A DNA stretch of 49,378 nucleotides from a virus, in the IMG/VR virus record IMGVR_UViG_3300030328_000325, positions 1 to 49,378 of that record; one strand, given 5' to 3'. This document shows, piece after piece, positions 48,873 through 49,378 of this stretch. A program made the position numbers and the translations under genes. The notes beneath the pieces were generated by a model. That model saw only the letters and a list, made by a program, of their open reading frames with translations. It ran no database searches and was not told the origin of the DNA. How positions within the stretch are numbered: the stretch's first letter is position 1; every line of letters begins with the position of its first letter.

Positions 48873-49378
48873 TAGTTATTTCCTCCTTTAGTTATCTTAT
48901 CTTTGACCATAGCTACATCTAACACTGATGAATCTATATCCAAATCTTCAGGCTTAGTCCTTTCTACTTTCTCAATAATTTCATTGTGTCTTTCTTTTGT
49001 GTGACTAGGTAGCAAGTCATACAGTTTAGGCATTGCCTTTATGCATGGGGCTAGAGTAGTGTAATTACCCAATACTTTCTCGATTGTATCTACCAATGCT
49101 TTCTGCTCTTGCTTTATGTCATACAATTTTTGCTTATACACTTTGTACTCAGCAAGTATCGTTGCCCACTTGGGATTAGTAGCGTCTAGTGTTAGATTAC
49201 ATTCATCACGATAGCCACCACTGTTAGTCCACCCAAAATCATCAATAGGTTTATGTGATGTAGGAAACTTCTCTACTTCAAAAGTTAATGCACGAGTCCT
49301 ACTAGTAACAACTTCATCAGGTGTATTAGTAAACCCCTCAAATATTATTTTATCTGAATGTTGAAACCAATCACTGTC
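48872..49378 (-). CDS. Early protein, 5' truncated by window edge
   Basis: An open frame runs from base 49378 without interruption to TAA at 48872-48874 (168 residues, no start in the window). The part before the GTG at 49141 (DSDWFQHSDKIIFEGFTNTPDEVV...DDFGWTNSGGYRDECNLTLDATNPKW) reads as normal protein, so the gene starts beyond the window edge and not at the GTG. The C-terminal part has a coiled coil (ILAEYKVYKQKLYDIKQEQKALVDTIEKVLG), then YTTLAPCIKAMPKLYDLLPSHTKERH, loosely like the C-terminus of Nmad5-type phage proteins; this resemblance is weak. Confidence 0.65.
   Translation of the reverse strand, partial: DSDWFQHSDKIIFEGFTNTPDEVVTSRTRALTFEVEKFPTSHKPIDDFGWTNSGGYRDECNLTLDATNPKWATILAEYKVYKQKLYDIKQEQKALVDTIEKVLGNYTTLAPCIKAMPKLYDLLPSHTKERHNEIIEKVERTKPEDLDIDSSVLDVAMVKDKITKGGNN

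Noticed and set aside
1-49378. tRNA genes, integrase/attachment site, RNA polymerase, CRISPR array
   Set aside because: I looked for each in the gaps and the reading frames and saw none. A tRNA scan would be decisive for tRNAs.

Overview
This window looks like most or all of the genome of a lytic-type tailed bacteriophage (Caudoviricetes). It is AT-rich, with dense gene packing, many ATGA/TAATG gene overlaps and no host-like genes. The virion genes suggest a short-tailed (podovirus-like) particle: there is no tape measure, tail tube or sheath protein, but there is a long nozzle-like protein and a set of very large internal/ejected virion proteins. Several small proteins (the MPQGKGTYGS peptide, the secreted GMKVAA protein, the fibre modules) are of kinds I know from marine phages. 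A marine alphaproteobacterial host (SAR11/SAR116-like) is a reasonable guess, but it is inference from composition and gene style only.

Layout. Two transcription blocks diverge from a control region at about 555-848 and converge at about 35346-35402. Rightward (late, + strand): small terminase candidate, an overlapping ORF, large terminase, a strong terminator, portal, scaffold, capsid, decoration candidate, a UUCG-capped hairpin, two head-tail adaptors, a fibre/adhesin cluster (9.7-15.6 kb), a membrane/secreted (lysis-like) cluster (15.6-19.0 kb), the nozzle-like protein, then the internal virion set ending in a 3044-residue polyvalent protein. Leftward (early/replication, - strand, 49.4 to 35.4 kb): unknown early genes, a string of tiny acidic proteins, a proteasome-like Ntn hydrolase, DUF3310, family A DNA polymerase, Cas4-like nuclease, VRR-NUC nuclease, SNF2-type helicase, two conserved replication-associated proteins, a DUF2815-type ssDNA-binding candidate, an HTH protein and a primase-helicase fusion. 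The leftward block seems to continue at the left end of the window (1-554, - strand), which fits a circular map cut at an arbitrary point.

Most notable: (1) a small gene (29626-29883) with a perfect ribosome binding site lies in another frame inside the giant virion gene; (2) the giant protein carries an HETLGH...EEVLAD signature like M49 (DPP III) zinc peptidases; (3) two consensus TTGACA promoters have their -10 box exactly six bases before an ATG that lacks a Shine-Dalgarno, suggesting leaderless mRNAs for the small terminase and the VRR nuclease; (4) gene junctions in the early block reuse two sequence cassettes in which the last codons of one gene are the ribosome binding site of the next; (5) several genes shorter than 60 codons, including a 38-residue lipoprotein and a 27-residue AT-hook-like peptide. 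No integrase, RNA polymerase, tRNA, CRISPR array or recognisable endolysin was found.
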